Counted from the first letter of the stretch, positions 14,607 through 26,156 are shown. The stretch: 64,000 nucleotides of DNA from Siderastrea radians (GCA_964017195.1 OZ024896.1:32579307-32643306), one strand, 5' to 3'. Numbers and translations are program-made. The notes: generated by a model not told the origin, from the letters alone.

Positions 14607-17600
14607 TGATGATGAGGATGATGATGATGATGATAAGACTCAAAGTCTTGTTTCACACCAGTAGGTTTGTCCAGCGTGTTTGCAAACTATGCTTTGTGAT
14701 AGTATGTTGACACGAGTTTCCAAACTCTTTCCGCGTGGAGGAACTTCGACAGTTATGAGCAGCTGCTTCCTGAAACCACGACAGAACTATTTTCAAAGTG
14801 TTTTTTGATCTGTTTTGTTTGTTCGTCTCCAGTTGGTTACCATTCTTGACTGGACTGCCGATGATTTTACAAGTTCTTCATAGGCTCTTTCCATTTGCAA
14901 GAGGTATTTTTGAGGTAGGTTGGTATTCAAACCCTGATAAAGACAACTTCTGCCAAAATTAAATTTGCTCTACTTAACGTAAATTACCAGGCAAGAATTA
15001 ATAACAATCAAAATATTTCAGAGCACAGAATTCCTGCAGCTGGATCCGGTGGCGTCTTGCAATACGAGTGAAATAAATTTAAAAAACCCAGAAAATTAGA
15101 GAGAGCAAGTAACTTGAAAAATAAGCATACTGGTGATGAGGAAACTCGACAAAAAGTGTCAAATAAACAAACAAATTAACAAAAACGGGTGGTATATGTG
15201 GAGGGCAACTCAAACCTCTATCTTTCCAATCCCAATCACAAAAAATTCTAGATCCCGTAAAAGCACATGATCGTCAGTCCGTTAACAAATCTCTCAGAAG
15301 AAAATTGGTCCTTTAGCCAGGAGTTCCCAGCGGTTTGTTGCGGCGGAATATGTTTTAAGACCTAAATCGACTGAGGTCGGATTGTCACCTGAAACTTTCT
15401 TAACCTGGGAAAATTCGTTTGTTTTGTTTGCATGTGGAAAATATGTCATTTATAGTGTGAAATATGGTCAGCTAGCATTTTCGGGAATGCCACGGGAAGT
15501 CGGAATTCGGGGGATAAAATTCTGATCCCTGAAATTTTCTGCGGCCCAAAGTTGACACAAAGTTGAAACAATCTGAAAAATCAGAAACACTACAGTTGTT
15601 TGCTTCTATTTTCTCGTTGCCTGCCCCTGTATAGGCTAACAAGTGAGGAGCTTTAATCTTAAATATCAATTTTTCTATCATTCCTCAGGACAAGGTGGCA
15701 AACATATGGTGCACGGTATCTGTTCTAATCAAAGTTAAAAGAGTACTGTCTCAGACACAGATCATTAAACTGAGGTAATGTTCACTTGTTGATTTGTCAA
15801 TCATGCTGCCTTTGGACAAAGACATTAGCCTACATGTATTTTTGTCACTCTTACTTATTAATAATTCTGATAAGAACTGGTAGGTTAATTGGGCTTTGTT
15901 AAGGACGATGCCTCCCTTTGTTGCTGCGCGTATGTTTTGCTCACTGATCTCGTGATGGTCTGTGAAACTCAGGTTTCTTGAGGATGGCACCTACCAATAC
16001 AAAGGTATTTTTGCGCAGTTTATGACTAGGCGGGAAAAGCAGACGTTATCAAGGGTTGTTGGGATCTAAAGGAAAATTGGAGGAACACACGCTTTTTTTT
16101 TGGAGATAAATGAGCTTAAATTTGGAAAGAAAGTGCCCTACATTGTAGTGCATTTTAAAGGTTTTTAGAATTATGGTAGCTCTTAATTATCTCTGAAAAA
16201 TGCTTGGTTACCCACCATTTTTATATTTGGATTCCAATAGCCCTTGTATGATCTACTTTTTCCGCATAGTCATGGACTGTGCAGAATGCCTTTGTATTAG
16301 GAAGCACCGTCCTTTAAGTCATGTCACACACTGGGGGCACTTCGATTCGCGCAGTATGAACCAATCAGCGGTATTGTTACTCCTCTCCCCCAGATGATGC
16401 TATAGTCGAAGCACAACTGAAGCTGGCCATCTGCTGATGTGGATGCGCCAATCTAAAAAAAAGTCTCGACAACTTCAGTCCCAAATTTTAAATTTTATTT
16501 TTCAGCCCGATTGGCCTGATTGTGTGAAATGTGATATAAAATTTATTGATGTTTGGTACTGTTTATTGACTTTTCTCTATAGCACCTGGTCAACACTGAC
16601 TGCCTGTTTACCTTCCTCGCTAAATTTGTTAAAGAACCCATCAATAGATCGCTTTGTTTTGTCTCTGGTAAGGTTAAAATCCAGCTGTAGTTTTTAAAGT
16701 TGATACAGATTAAAAACTGTCGAATTGAGTACAGTAGAGCCCGCTTAATACGGAAACGGCCACCAAAGTGGCACGCAAAACAGTGCTTATCAAACAGTGG
16801 GGACACCAAAGAGGCATGCAAAACAGTGCGTATTAGGTAGCGATTTTTGGGAACTACTGTTTTGGGAATTGTAAAACCACGTTATGCAAATACCTGAGTG
16901 TTCGTGTCAGGTTATGCTTACATCGTAACACTCAAGGGAGTTTAGAATTCAAAAAGTGTTGACGCCTGGGGCTCGGATTCACAAACAAGTTTGAGTTCTT
17001 TCAAACTCACTATCGTAAGTGCATCGGGTTATGTAGCTATGCTAGTCTTCAGTGTACAGAATGTTTCCTAATTGCTCTAGTTGCCTATAGAGGAACGTAT
17101 TATTTTTCAGACATTGTTAATCAGGCTTAAAATTTAAAATAGCCAGATCCCTCATCTCTTGTGTACAAATTCATTTCTAGGTGAGTTCGTCAATGGCGTT
17201 CTTCATGTTCTCGTATCAAGTTCACGAAAAGTCAATCCTACTGGCAGCGCTGTAAGTATTGCTATTTGTGTTGCTTTCATAAATTTGGCCATTTTCTTCC
17301 CTGGACGCGTAACAGTCTTTTGGTTAACTGATCGGTCGTGTCGTTTAAAGGTCGGTGTTCAAGACGGTCTCTGCCCTTGTGTTGTTTTCGTAGAGAAAAA
17401 TATGCTCCATCTTATCTCTTATCTCTCCTTTTGGTGATACTTTCAGTTAAACTGACAGTCGTCAACCCTAGACCTTGAAAAAACCTTCTCTTCCCTGGAC
17501 GAGTTACTAATCTACCAAAAGGTTTTCCTCCAGTGTGTTGTGTTTTTTATTTGTACTCCTACATGGGAAACTCCTGGATTTTTCTCGACATATAAGTTGG

Positions 17601-20600
17601 TCTAAGTCTTGTAAGCCAGGCTCTTTGAGCTAAGTCTGGTTCACTTACACCTGACAAACCTGGTAAGCCCGGTTTGAGGAGTTAAAAACTCCTAACAACC
17701 CCGAGACTCTCACTCCGTCCATGGTTCCTCTGAGTTTCCTGGAAATTTCTTCACCTTCGAAAACTCCTGAAATTCCATAAGCTTTGATGTTACGAACTCT
17801 GACTGTTTTCTTTAATACGCAAGGTGTTAATTTGACTTTCTCTTTTAGTCCTGTATGTCTTCTGCTTCACTACAAGCCCTTTGAGTGCACGTGGTTCTTA
17901 GTTATCTCCACTTTCAGGTTGGTAGCATTACAGTCAATTATCCGGACTTTTCGCAGTGGGTGCGTTTTGTTTATATTTACGAGTAACGGTCATAACATCT
18001 TTGAGCAGACAAAGTGTGAGTTAGTTTTAGGTTGCAACAACCTTTGTTTACTCCATCTTCCCCAGTGAAAACTGATTGAGAACACCCTTAAAAAAAGATG
18101 AATTCAGGCATGTGGTTATTTTAGCTGTCTGTGAATACAGTTTTCTTTGAAAATAACCACCATGGTCGCTAACCTTAATCTTATTTACCATTTGGTGATT
18201 TATTCAGCTTGTACAGGTATGTGTGGACCCGCTGGTAATGGTATAAAATTCAATCTTGCAGCTTCTTTTGCTACAACGTATGCAAAAATCCCCTGTTTTC
18301 TGCGAAAGTTTTGCATGTGAGAAAAATTTCTAGCGTGCTGCAAAATTCCGTGGGACTTTGCGGTACTTTGAACGTAGTCACGATACCCATGTAATTTGGT
18401 TCTTCTGCGTAGAGTGCAAATCAGATTTTTAGCGTTATACCGAACAGCAGTTGCAGTTCAAACAAACGCAAAACCGTTAACTAACAGTATCTTAGTACAA
18501 GTGTAAATCAACGTAATGTTAGAGCCGATTTACACGATACGGCTTTCGCTATCGGCCGTCGACGCATGCGGGGTTTATAACGGATGCTGCTCTTGTCCAG
18601 TTCTGGCCCCTCTCTCTGTCACGCAACGCTCCGCTCTCGCAGAGAGAGGGTCCAGGGACAATTGTCTGCGCATGCTCGTAATTTTAGCTAGTTTCCTAGC
18701 TAATCGCTACTGCGCATGTACAACGAGATAAGACGAATAAGAAAACAGAGAAGGGAAGGGAAGCGCTGGCGGACGATTTTTTGTGCGGTCGGCAAAAAGA
18801 AAATAATATTTCCCGAATTCGATCGTGTTTGCTCCATGTTTGGTTAGTTGCACTGAGCGATTTCCTCTGGCAGTTCAGATTATTTTTCAGAAGAAACAGT
18901 TGCTGCGAGCGTTACATGAATTCTTGAAGTACTGAGAAACAGAGGAGTTGTGGTCAATTCAAAAACACTGGATACGGGAGCCCAGAGAAGGTTAAAGCTT
19001 GAGTAATTACGAGGACTAACTGCCAATTTTGTGGTATTTGCTGTTGATCAAAACATTTTTCTCAATCTTTTTTGTAACGCTGTAACTAAAAACCTAAATG
19101 TTTTTGGAGTTTTACCAACTGGCAGTCTTCCAACTGCTTCTTTATAGGTTAGTTAAAGAAGAATATATATGAAACTTTCAGAACGTTATACAGTTGTAAT
19201 TGTTGTGCCTTTGCATCAGTAATGAAGGGCCTGGTTAAGGGCTATCGAACATAGGCTTCAGAGTGTTTTCCATCGGCGTTGGAGACGAACGCGCATATTT
19301 AATGAGCTCTCTATAGTTTATTCGCTCACCTCTCAAAACTCGCAAAATTCGCATCCATACTATGTTGTTTCCAGAACCAAAAGTAAGGCAAAGAAAATTT
19401 AAATGCGCCAAAATATTGTCGAAAACTTCCGGGGAAAACTACTCCTTGAGCGAAGTGGCAGGTGTTGTGCCCGGGTGTTGTGAAACAATCTCATTTGCAT
19501 CGGGCATATTTAATGAGCTTTCTCGCCTTCTTCATTCTACCCTCGAAACTTGCCTAAATTCGTTTCAAAACTCTATTCCTTTTCTCTCTCGAAGAAAGAA
19601 AAATAATGAAAGTGCAGACATGCCACAGACATTCCAATCCGCCAAGTTAATCTTGAACTAAACTTGAAAAGTTTTCCGAGTTTTGCCAACCTCACTCGCC
19701 ACAAATATATTTTCAGTCGGGTAAAATCAACATCCTGCGCTCTGATCCGCTCTGATTGGTTTAGCGGGAGCATGCGCAGACAATTGTCCCTGGACCCTCT
19801 CTCTGCGAGAGCGGAGCGTTGCGTGACAGAGACAGGGGCCAGAACTGGACTAGTCATGCAACAATCGGACACGACCCCCATCTTTAATGTTTTGTGGCTG
19901 GATGTGACTGTTGTAGGATTTACAAACTACTTTTAAAATAGTAAGAAATTTTTACGTGAGCAAGTTGAAGGTTTGACTTGACATACAGGAAGCAATTTGC
20001 GTGTTAAACTTGTCGTAAGCATGTTGCACCGGACGAAGTTGTAGTTTGTTATTATTTTGACCCTACTGATTTTGTTTTTAGTATGTGGCCTCTACTTCTG
20101 AAGGATGGCCTGGCCCTGCCTTACATTTCCTCTATGTTGCTGTTCTATGCTGTTGCTTATCATGTGTTTGAACTGCAGAAGACCAAGCCTTCGAAGCAAA
20201 TTTTGGTAAAATTAAACAAATTTTGATTAATGTACTGTTACTACGTTAAGTCGCCCACCGCTAGAACCGCGATGTGGGTTTAACCTCACATGTCAGCTCA
20301 CAAGATATTAGATAAGCAACGCACCAGTAGAAAGTACTGCTCAGTAGCTTTCATATGAATGGCACACTTTAGGACTTAATTCACAAACTCAAAATTTAGA
20401 TCCACTTTGTATAGCATAACAAATAGCTCCACAGGAAAGTACTGCGCTGTAGCTTTCATTTGAATGTTCACACTTTAGGATTTCATCCACAGACTCAAAA
20501 GATAGAACCACCATGTACAGCATAATAAACAGCACCACAGGAAAGTACTGCTCAGTAGCTTTCATCTACAAGGATTCCATCTACAAAGTTAAAAGATAGA

Positions 20601-21972
20601 ATCACCTTTTTCAGCATAATAGAAAAGTACTGCTCAACAGTTTTCGTCACACTGCATGAAGAATTCACCCGATTTATAAGATAGAACCGGAACTTAATAA
20701 TACGATTATTACAATTTTCAATCAAAAACGTGACACAAAAAGTAAGAAAGGAAAAGGCATCGCTTTAATGTCCTGTTGTACTACAAGGAATGTTTAGTAC
20801 AAGTATTGGAGATTTATGTATCTGTGGTCTTGAAGGTTTAATGCCCGGGAGGTACTTGACCCATGTTTGGGTATAGGGGTGCCGCTGAGGGTTTGAAACC
20901 CTGATCCTATTTAGGACAAAAAAAAGCCCTAAAATACCTACCCTGTGTAGGACAACACCCTTCATTTTAGGTCCCTGTTTAGGACAAATGATAAAATACA
21001 CACTCCCTTGTTTTACACAATTTAAATTGTTTCAGAGACCAGCAAACGTTCCCGATCTAGGATTGCTAAGTACTCTTGTAATGTACCGATCAATTCGAAA
21101 GTTCAACATCCCCCCGGGGCATACCCCGGGAATTTGACTGTGGATCGTGCCCGGGGAGGGGGGAATTTGAACGTTGCGTTGGTGGGGGTGGGGAATTTGA
21201 ACCGGATTATGTCTGTTTCTGACGTAATGCGCACGTAAGTTTTTTTCGGGTTTTGCAGAGTTTAACGGATGAAAAGTCTGAAGATGTCATTATGGCATCT
21301 CTCTCTCTAAAAAGCGTGTAAAGTGTTTGATTGAAGACGCAATTTGTCTTTGAGGAGAGGTATTTCAGTACTAATTGGTGGGGCATTACAACGGCTTTTT
21401 TGCCCCAAGGGGAGGGAATTTGAACTAGCCAATCTTCGAAAGTTCAAATGCCCGGGGGGGGTTCCCGGGGGGGATGTTGAACTTTCGAATTGATCGGCGC
21501 ATAAATACCCTATAAGCCATATTTTAAGACGACAATCGTACTGATCATACCCTGTTTAGGACAGATTCGGATAAAAATTATATACCCTCTTCAGGACAGA
21601 GAGGCCAAAAACCATACCCTGTCCAGTGGCACATCCCCGTATAGGCCATGTAAGGGAGAACCCCCCGGAGGGTTAACGCCCGGTATGACGGCTCATAGCA
21701 AATAAGTTGCCGCTTCATAATTGCTAAATAACCCAGTTTTTCTTGTTCTTGTTTTGTTTTCCCAGTTTCTTCTGTCAGTGCTGGGATGTCTGTGTCTACA
21801 CACTTGTTCAGCTGTGGTTCAGCCTCCCAGCCGGTACCCAGACCTCTGGCCAGTACTTATATCACTCTACTCCTGTGCTCATTTCTTAGGGTTTTTCTGT
21901 TATTTCAATTACCTTCAGTTTACTTTACCATATGCTGCAAGGGCTGCTACAGTCAAAGAAAAGAAGTCTTAA
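3519..21972 (+). CDS. ALG6: ALG6, dolichyl-P-Glc:Man9GlcNAc2-PP-dolichol alpha-1,3-glucosyltransferase (15 exons, 487 aa)
   Basis: ALG6 is a multi-pass ER-membrane enzyme that adds the first glucose to the lipid-linked N-glycan precursor. Exons, each bounded by GT-AG: 3519-3603, 4332-4416, 5939-6028, 8082-8170, 8315-8400, 9275-9339, 9649-9825, 14170-14232, 14833-14914, 15689-15774, 16583-16667, 17181-17251, 17849-17917, 20082-20205, 21766-21972. They sum to 1,464 nt and every phase matches. The start MAEKFYSV is followed by a hydrophobic segment. Family landmarks are GDYEAQRHW (its Asp corresponds to the proposed catalytic Asp of yeast Alg6), [53 protein letters not shown] and [12 protein letters not shown]. 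The length is close to the human enzyme (about 507 aa). The protein ends in a lysine-rich tail, KEKKS. The reading frame is intact despite repeat-filled introns. ALG8 is the nearest paralogue, but the motifs favour ALG6. Confidence 0.95.
3658..4292. mobile_element. Harbinger-like MITE, copy 2 (635 bp, ALG6 intron 1)
   Basis: The terminal inverted repeats begin TGCGCCGATCAATTCGAAAG and close with GATCGGCGCA, flanked on both sides by TAA. A second, inner inverted pair contains TTACCTCGGTGTAAGAACC at about 3828 and its complement at about 3945, so much of the element can fold on itself. No transposase is encoded, so it is non-autonomous. Confidence 0.8.
5095..5341. mobile_element. TAGCCT-family MITE with 9-bp TSD (247 bp)
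   Basis: The element begins TAGCCTGAGAAAACAGCCGA and ends with the near-complement GGCTGTTTTCTCAGACTA. The flanks carry the same 9 bases, ACCATCCAC, at 5086-5094 and 5342-5350, a target-site duplication of the length made by Mutator-like transposases. Relatives are at 30062-30162, 30629-31145 and 38054-38131. It has no coding capacity and lies in ALG6 intron 2. Confidence 0.85.
5772..5840 (+). repeat. tRNA-derived SINE head
   Basis: A box A-like TTGATAGCTCAGTTTGCAAG is followed by a box B-like GGTTTGAATTCC at tRNA spacing. The sequence is degenerate, so it is called a SINE relic rather than a tRNA. It sits about 100 bases before ALG6 exon 3. Confidence 0.5.
6263..6465. mobile_element. TTAA-target MITE, CCCTTTAAGCCCC family
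   Basis: The element starts with CCCTTTAAGCCCCAA after TTAA and ends near 6463 with GGGGCTTAAAA; the right TTAA is eroded. Better-preserved members are at 57967-58169 and 59360-59568. It lies in ALG6 intron 3. Confidence 0.7.
6482..7140. mobile_element. TTAA-target element, GGACGTTC family (659 bp)
   Basis: TTAA occurs at 6478-6481 and again at 7141-7144. Inside, the ends are GGACGTTCACGC and GCGCGAACGTCC, an inverted pair. The interior has no convincing ORF. The TTAA duplication points to the piggyBac or Kolobok type. It lies in ALG6 intron 3, immediately after another TTAA element. Confidence 0.75.
7338..7690. mobile_element. Degraded CCCTTTAAGCCCC-family MITE with an insertion
   Basis: After TTAA (7334-7337) the sequence CCCCTCAAGCCCCAATAGTGACAAG matches the family start. 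The match breaks at about 7375 and resumes near 7540 with the family interior (CTTACTTGATCAAACATACAGG). The right terminus is eroded. Confidence 0.55.
8602..8838. mobile_element. GATCCT-rich inverted-repeat MITE (about 235 bp)
   Basis: The arms CTGGCAGAAATCCTATACAA and the complement of TTGTATAAGATTTCTACCAG bracket a core packed with GATCCT/AGGATC motifs. No target duplication could be fixed. It lies in ALG6 intron 5, before exon 6. Confidence 0.65.
10345..13970 (+). pseudogene. 5'-truncated, decayed L1/Tx1-type LINE with reverse transcriptase
   Basis: The element starts inside the linker after the endonuclease at GPGNWKFNN, a hallmark of L1/Tx1-type proteins. It continues through a coiled linker, [17 protein letters not shown], and the reverse-transcriptase blocks [65 protein letters not shown] and the catalytic box FADD. 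It then runs into the thumb/C-terminal region ([20 protein letters not shown]). Stops and frameshifts occur at about 10744, 10923, 11122, 11491 and after 13711. An ATTATG-type simple repeat (about 11240-11312) replaces part of the RT, and a MITE splits it at 11818-12403. It occupies ALG6 intron 7, in the same direction as the gene. Truncation at the 5' end is typical of target-primed insertion. Confidence 0.9.
11818..12403. mobile_element. piggyBac-like TTAA MITE nested in the LINE (586 bp)
   Basis: The ends CCCTATTCTGCCTGGG and CCCAGGCAGAATAGGG are exact complements over 16 bases. They are flanked by TCAA (11814-11817, one base off TTAA) on the left and TTAA (12404-12407) on the right. Removing the element and one TTAA joins FADDTT directly to LIVSD in the LINE frame, which proves the insertion. 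There is no transposase. Confidence 0.9.
14528..14635. repeat. (GAT)n/(GAC)n/(GTG)n trinucleotide repeat
   Basis: About 108 bases of imperfect trinucleotide units grade from ATG/GTG through GAT to a pure GAC block and back to GAT. It lies in ALG6 intron 8. The poly-Val/Met/Thr and poly-His/Arg open frames across it are artefacts. Confidence 0.95.
18594..19850. repeat. Long inverted repeat (about 82-bp arms, 1.1-kb spacer)
   Basis: The left arm (18594-18675) contains GTCACGCAACGCTCCGCTCT and a GACAATTGTCTGCGCATGC tail; the right arm (19769-19850) is its near-exact complement. The spacer shows no clear gene. It is probably an inverted pair or the ends of a larger element, and lies in ALG6 intron 13. 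No target duplication was resolved. Confidence 0.75.
20315..20690. repeat. Minisatellite, about 80-108-bp units
   Basis: Four imperfect units each carry GAAAGTACTGCTCAGTAGC followed by TTTCAT, a CACTTTAGGA motif and a CTCAAAAGATAGAACC motif. The units start near 20330, 20433, 20541 and 20622. It lies in ALG6 intron 14. Confidence 0.75.
20836..21690. repeat. GC-flanked dispersed repeat split by a MITE
   Basis: Two parts share phrases built on 'TAGGACA' (TATTTAGGACA, GTGTAGGACA, GTTTAGGACA, TTCAGGACAG). The outer ends are AATGCCCGGGAGGTACTTG on the left and GGAGAACCCCCCGGAGGGTT on the right. The Harbinger-like element at 21082-21501 sits between them, so the outer repeat is older. Related material occurs at about 27950-28120, 34326-34420 and 38468-38890. 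Confidence 0.55.
21082..21501. mobile_element. Harbinger-like MITE, copy 3 (420 bp)
   Basis: The termini TGTACCGATCAATTCGAAAG and GATCGGCGCA are flanked by TAA at 21079-21081 and 21502-21504. It is an internally deleted relative of the 635-bp copy at 3658-4292. It lies in ALG6 intron 14. Confidence 0.85.
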
Positions 21973-22221
21973 GTGTGGCAACAAATTGGCAATATTAATC
22001 TAGGGAAACAGTCAATACTATTGTACTCGGACAGGACACAGTGTACCGCAAAAAGAGTGTGGTCTCTTTTTGTACCCCCGCCCTCCCCATTCCCCACCTT
22101 TAAAGATAGTTTCTTGGTTGTATTAGTCACCCCTCTATCAGGAGTAAAAACTTAGAAAAGTTCAAACCTCCTCGTGCGTGTTTTACTAGCCATGCGGGTT
22201 TCTTGCGTAACAGATGAGAAT

Positions 22222-23297
22222 GCCGCAAAATCCCGGTCATAAGCCCCTCCGGTTACAAGCCCTCCCGGTTATAGGCCCATCTATCTGTTAACAAAACTTA
22301 TATTGCGATTATAAGTCCCCCCTGGATATAAGCCCCCCTCCATTTATCCTTGTTTCTTTAACATAAGTACTTTTACAGAACAAAGTACAACTTCAAATTG
22401 AAAATTAGGAAAGTATAATGCAAGTAGAGTGCAGAACAAGATGTTTAATCATACAGGGACGGCGGAGCCGGGGGGGGGGCTGGGGGGGCTTTAGCCTCCC
22501 CACTTTTGAGGAGGATGACATTTTATTTTGTTTTAGTATATGTAGTTATTCGAGAAAATACATAAGAGTATTTACCAGATGAAACTAGTGTTTAAATTGT
22601 TATTGCTTGATTAAGTCACAAGAATTTACAAAGCTACAACTTTATACAAACCTCTTCGGAAACTTTTCGCGTTTACGTATTTTTATCATTTTCTCAGCGT
22701 GTGCTTCCTTCCCACAGACGGGAAGCTTGTGTCAAAAAACCCCAAGTTAGCGTAGGAGACCGGAAGGCTGAGAAATAACTTCCAAAATATTGCTGTAAGC
22801 ACTAAAAGTACCTTTCATTTTCGCTTTATCCAGGCTAATTATTTCAAGAAGTATCTCGCGGAGAATGCTGTAAATACGATTTCCGAGACTCTAGATTTCA
22901 AAAATTTCTGGGGGAGGATGCCCCCAGACCCCCTACCAACTCGCGCCTCAGGTGCTCGTTTTCAGCCCCCCCCCCCACTTCAAAATACGCTCCGCCGTCC
23001 CTGCCATACTGATGTTCTAAATAGTATTGAACTAAATCAGCTCCTGACTAAATGTGTTCCAAATAAAGGTATTGAACTAAATTCCCGATTTACTGTGTTG
23101 CTTCAAAGCCTAAAGACGTAAGCAAATGGAAATGTATTTGGATAGCGCTATATATTAGACTTAATTTATTTGTTATCCGCTCATTCCGAAACAATTTTTT
23201 TATGCCGCTTATAACCTCCCCCCCTGCGGATATAAGCCCACCCAAAAACCCCTACGAACTTGTATGAGCCCGGGGCTTATAACCGGGATTATACGGT
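22222..23297. mobile_element. Inverted-repeat element with a second element nested inside
   Basis: The outer ends are AATCCCGGTCATAAGCCCC and the complement of GGGGCTTATAACCGGGATT. Near both ends the phrase 'TATAAGCCC' recurs. A second element occupies 22454-23003, with ends CAGGGACGGCGGAGC and GCTCCGCCGTCCCTG and G/C runs just inside. The outer element reads 'ATAAGCCCCCC' repeats on each side of it. No target duplication was fixed for either. Confidence 0.7.
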
Positions 23298-24299
23298 ATT
23301 ATCGAGCTGACCAACAGATGCATGTTTACAGGGTTAGTGTCAATCTGAATTAAAGTACAGTTCAAAGACACCAGTGAGAAGATAAACTGCTCACAATTTT
23401 GCGTATCGTTTTATTTTGGAATTTAGCACTTTCCTCCTGGTATATTTCAGATTGACACTCACCCTGTAAAAATGCCTCTTTAGTATTTTTATTCAGCAGT
23501 CTTGGTACGAGGTTCATCAGATATCTTGTGTAACCCTCGGATCGTCTTCGAGTGCACTTGTTATGAGAGCACCCCGAAGTAGTTTTGTGTATTGTGGTAT
23601 TGGATTGATATTAAAGGGATTTGGTGAAGGGGATTTTGCTGCTTTCTGTATTCCTTTTTCGTCAAAACTAGCTCGTAAACCTCGCTAACGCGGAATATAC
23701 TCCTTGAACACCGAGAGAAATACAGCATTCAAATTCTCGAATTTGCTCTTCTCGAAGGAAGAGCAAATTATGATTTGAGAGTTTGGCTCAACCTTCTCAA
23801 GTTGCAATCAATTCCTAGATAACCTTAGAGGTGTTGCCACTTGTTAGAACTTGCCGGACGGACTGGACAATCTTTTCAACCCAATTCAGTTCAAGTTGTC
23901 AATGGCCAATTGACAATTTTCACCACAGAAAAAACGGAATTATTGCCTTAAAAAATTTACAAATTTAGTGGATTTAAACCAATACTATCCATTTCAGAAT
24001 CCATTTTTACCTTGTGTAACTCACGAAATCTTCGCCTAAACACAAATTCTCCTTGGAGACCAAGTTGGAGCCCCCTAAAGGAAAGATGTTGGGTACTCTG
24101 GGGGCGTGCATATTTGGTAGCTTGTCTGTCTTTTATCTAAACACATAATTACTTACTGAAAGTAAAACAGAAAAAGGAGAAAAAAACACAAAACAAAAAA
24201 ACCGGCATTGAGGTAACAGAGAACTAAAAACACTGTCCTGGTTGTGCTTAATAATGCAAACACTCCCAATAAGCTCACCTATACAACAACAGTATTAAC

Positions 24300-25350
24300 A
24301 GGATGTGGAAGTTGTACTTTCACTCGAGCCTTCATCCACTTCATTACCTGTTTTTCCTATAAATGGAAAAACAATTACGCAAGTCTTACAAGTCTTAGTT
24401 AACAATTCGGTGTCCACTAAATTGAATCTCTAATCAGCGGACATATTAACTTATAAGTACCAGAGCTGATTATAATGTCGACTTGTGTCGCAAATTTCAT
24501 TAATTCCAAGTAAAAATGCTTTCATGGTTACTGCCAAATTTACGTACAGAAGGAGGTACCTTTACAAATTCTACATCAAGGTTATCAAGTCTAACTTGAT
24601 CGTTCATAAAGTCAGCTTTCACGTGTTCAGGTGCAGTGTTTTCTTCGTTCTCGTCGGGTTTGGCCGTTCTGCGTGGCTTTTACCAGTAACTAAGGCATCA
24701 ATAGGAATTAAACTCGGCAGAACAGTGACTCAGCAGTAAAGATTTTGAAGATAAAAACTAACTTCACGGATGCTTTTCGCGTTAACGGCTACAGTGAGAA
24801 AAAAATCATTGGCACGAAAAATACTGCAATTGCAGTCAGGATATGACAATACATTCATGGACTTTCTGGCGTCTTTTTCAAGTTTTGTTTTAAAACGTTG
24901 TTTTACAATTCACTAGTCAGTGCCAGAAAGGCCATGAATGTATTATGTCATTTGCAATTCAAATCTGAAATCAGCAGGCTTCGCCTCGGCTTCGAGGAAA
25001 ATTTTTATCGAAGAAAAAAAAAAGAAAAAAATGGTGTTAGGAAGGGATTGGGAATCATTGGTAAATTCCTCAAGCAAATCTCACTGATAACCGTGGTACT
25101 TAATAAATATTCCACAAGCACGCGTTGGATACAAGGTGATAAATATCTAATAAGCGTGAGTGGAACAACTGTTTGATTAAATTCTCAACTTGGCTTATGG
25201 TTGCCGATAGTTTCGCCATAGTTTTGGACAGTACCTCTCCCTCGCGGCGAAAGCTTTTGAACGCCGCAGCACCTGACAGGGTATCTAGTTTCCTTATAAG
25301 GCAAAAAGCAGGGTTATTCGCTGATAACCTGTGCGCCTGAGCCAACGAAA
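24300..25350 (-). other. Possible exons of an unrecognised minus-strand gene
   Basis: Three minus-strand patches look more protein-like than their surroundings. One is an open segment at about 25230-25342 behind a fair acceptor (pyrimidine tract then CAG), containing RLSANNPAFCLIRKLDTLSG. The second is an acidic segment at about 24560-24685 (RTAKPDENEENTAPEHVK), ending before a GTACCT or GTAAAG donor. The third is a short Ser/Thr-rich segment near 24303-24366 that ends in a stop. The phases do not join cleanly and no family is recognised. It could equally be a relic of a transposon. An inverted pair (about 24850-24950, CATTCATGG...CCATGAATG) lies between the patches. Confidence 0.2.
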
Positions 25351-26156
25351 AAGTTAGAAATTTTTATAAGCGAGGTTGTGCCGGTGAAAGGTTCTAAAAC
25401 AAAAGTACGTAACTAGAATACTGGCAATGAATACACTGCGCTAAGAACGCAATGCTAAGGAGCTCAGAGAGCGTCTTGGAGTTTGAATACTACCCCTTGA
25501 CAGGCAAAGTCTGAAGTGCTTGCTAGTTTGAAGAAGTCGAAGACTCAACGACGAGTCAACCACTGTCGAGGGGGGACTGTCAACATAACGGCTGGCCATT
25601 TTTCATTCTCTAGAAAGGGGAACTTAATTTAGTAGACGTCCGTTCTCTAATGAACCCCAGGGATGTCTTTTTATGAAGTCTGTGGCACTAGTCGATCTCT
25701 TCTTATGGCAAACGAAGCGCGTAGCTCTCTTCAAGGCTATTTCGAGTTTGGCAACGTGATCAATTTCGAGTATGATTTACGATTTCAGGCACTTGACGAC
25801 AAAACCAAGCTAAGGGTGTTGATAAACTGTTTTTGCTATGTTCATACTTGAGAACTCGCATTTATTAATTGACAAAAATAGTGAAAAAAGCAACAAGTTC
25901 CGCATACCTTTTAAGTTCGTTTCTTCTCACTGTTTTTAGAAGAATGAAAGCGCTTCAGACCTGGATTATTTCACAAACTTTTTTACCGTCGCAAGAACAC
26001 GCTTGAAGCGAGTGATTTTCGTTTTGTAACTGAAAACTTTCTATCATGACATAACAAAGGAGGAAAAAAACCCACGCGCAAGAAATGAGCCAATCAGATT
26101 CGTTTCTAGCGTAGATAATTCGTTTCAAGCGCGCGCAGCAGCTTAAGGTGATTCCC

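Noticed and set aside
14402..14710. Poly-His/Arg and poly-Val/Met/Thr proteins
   Set aside because: They are translations of an intronic trinucleotide repeat.
20315..20690. Regularly spaced repeats as a CRISPR array
   Set aside because: The units are long, imperfect and tandem without unique spacers, and the genome is eukaryotic.
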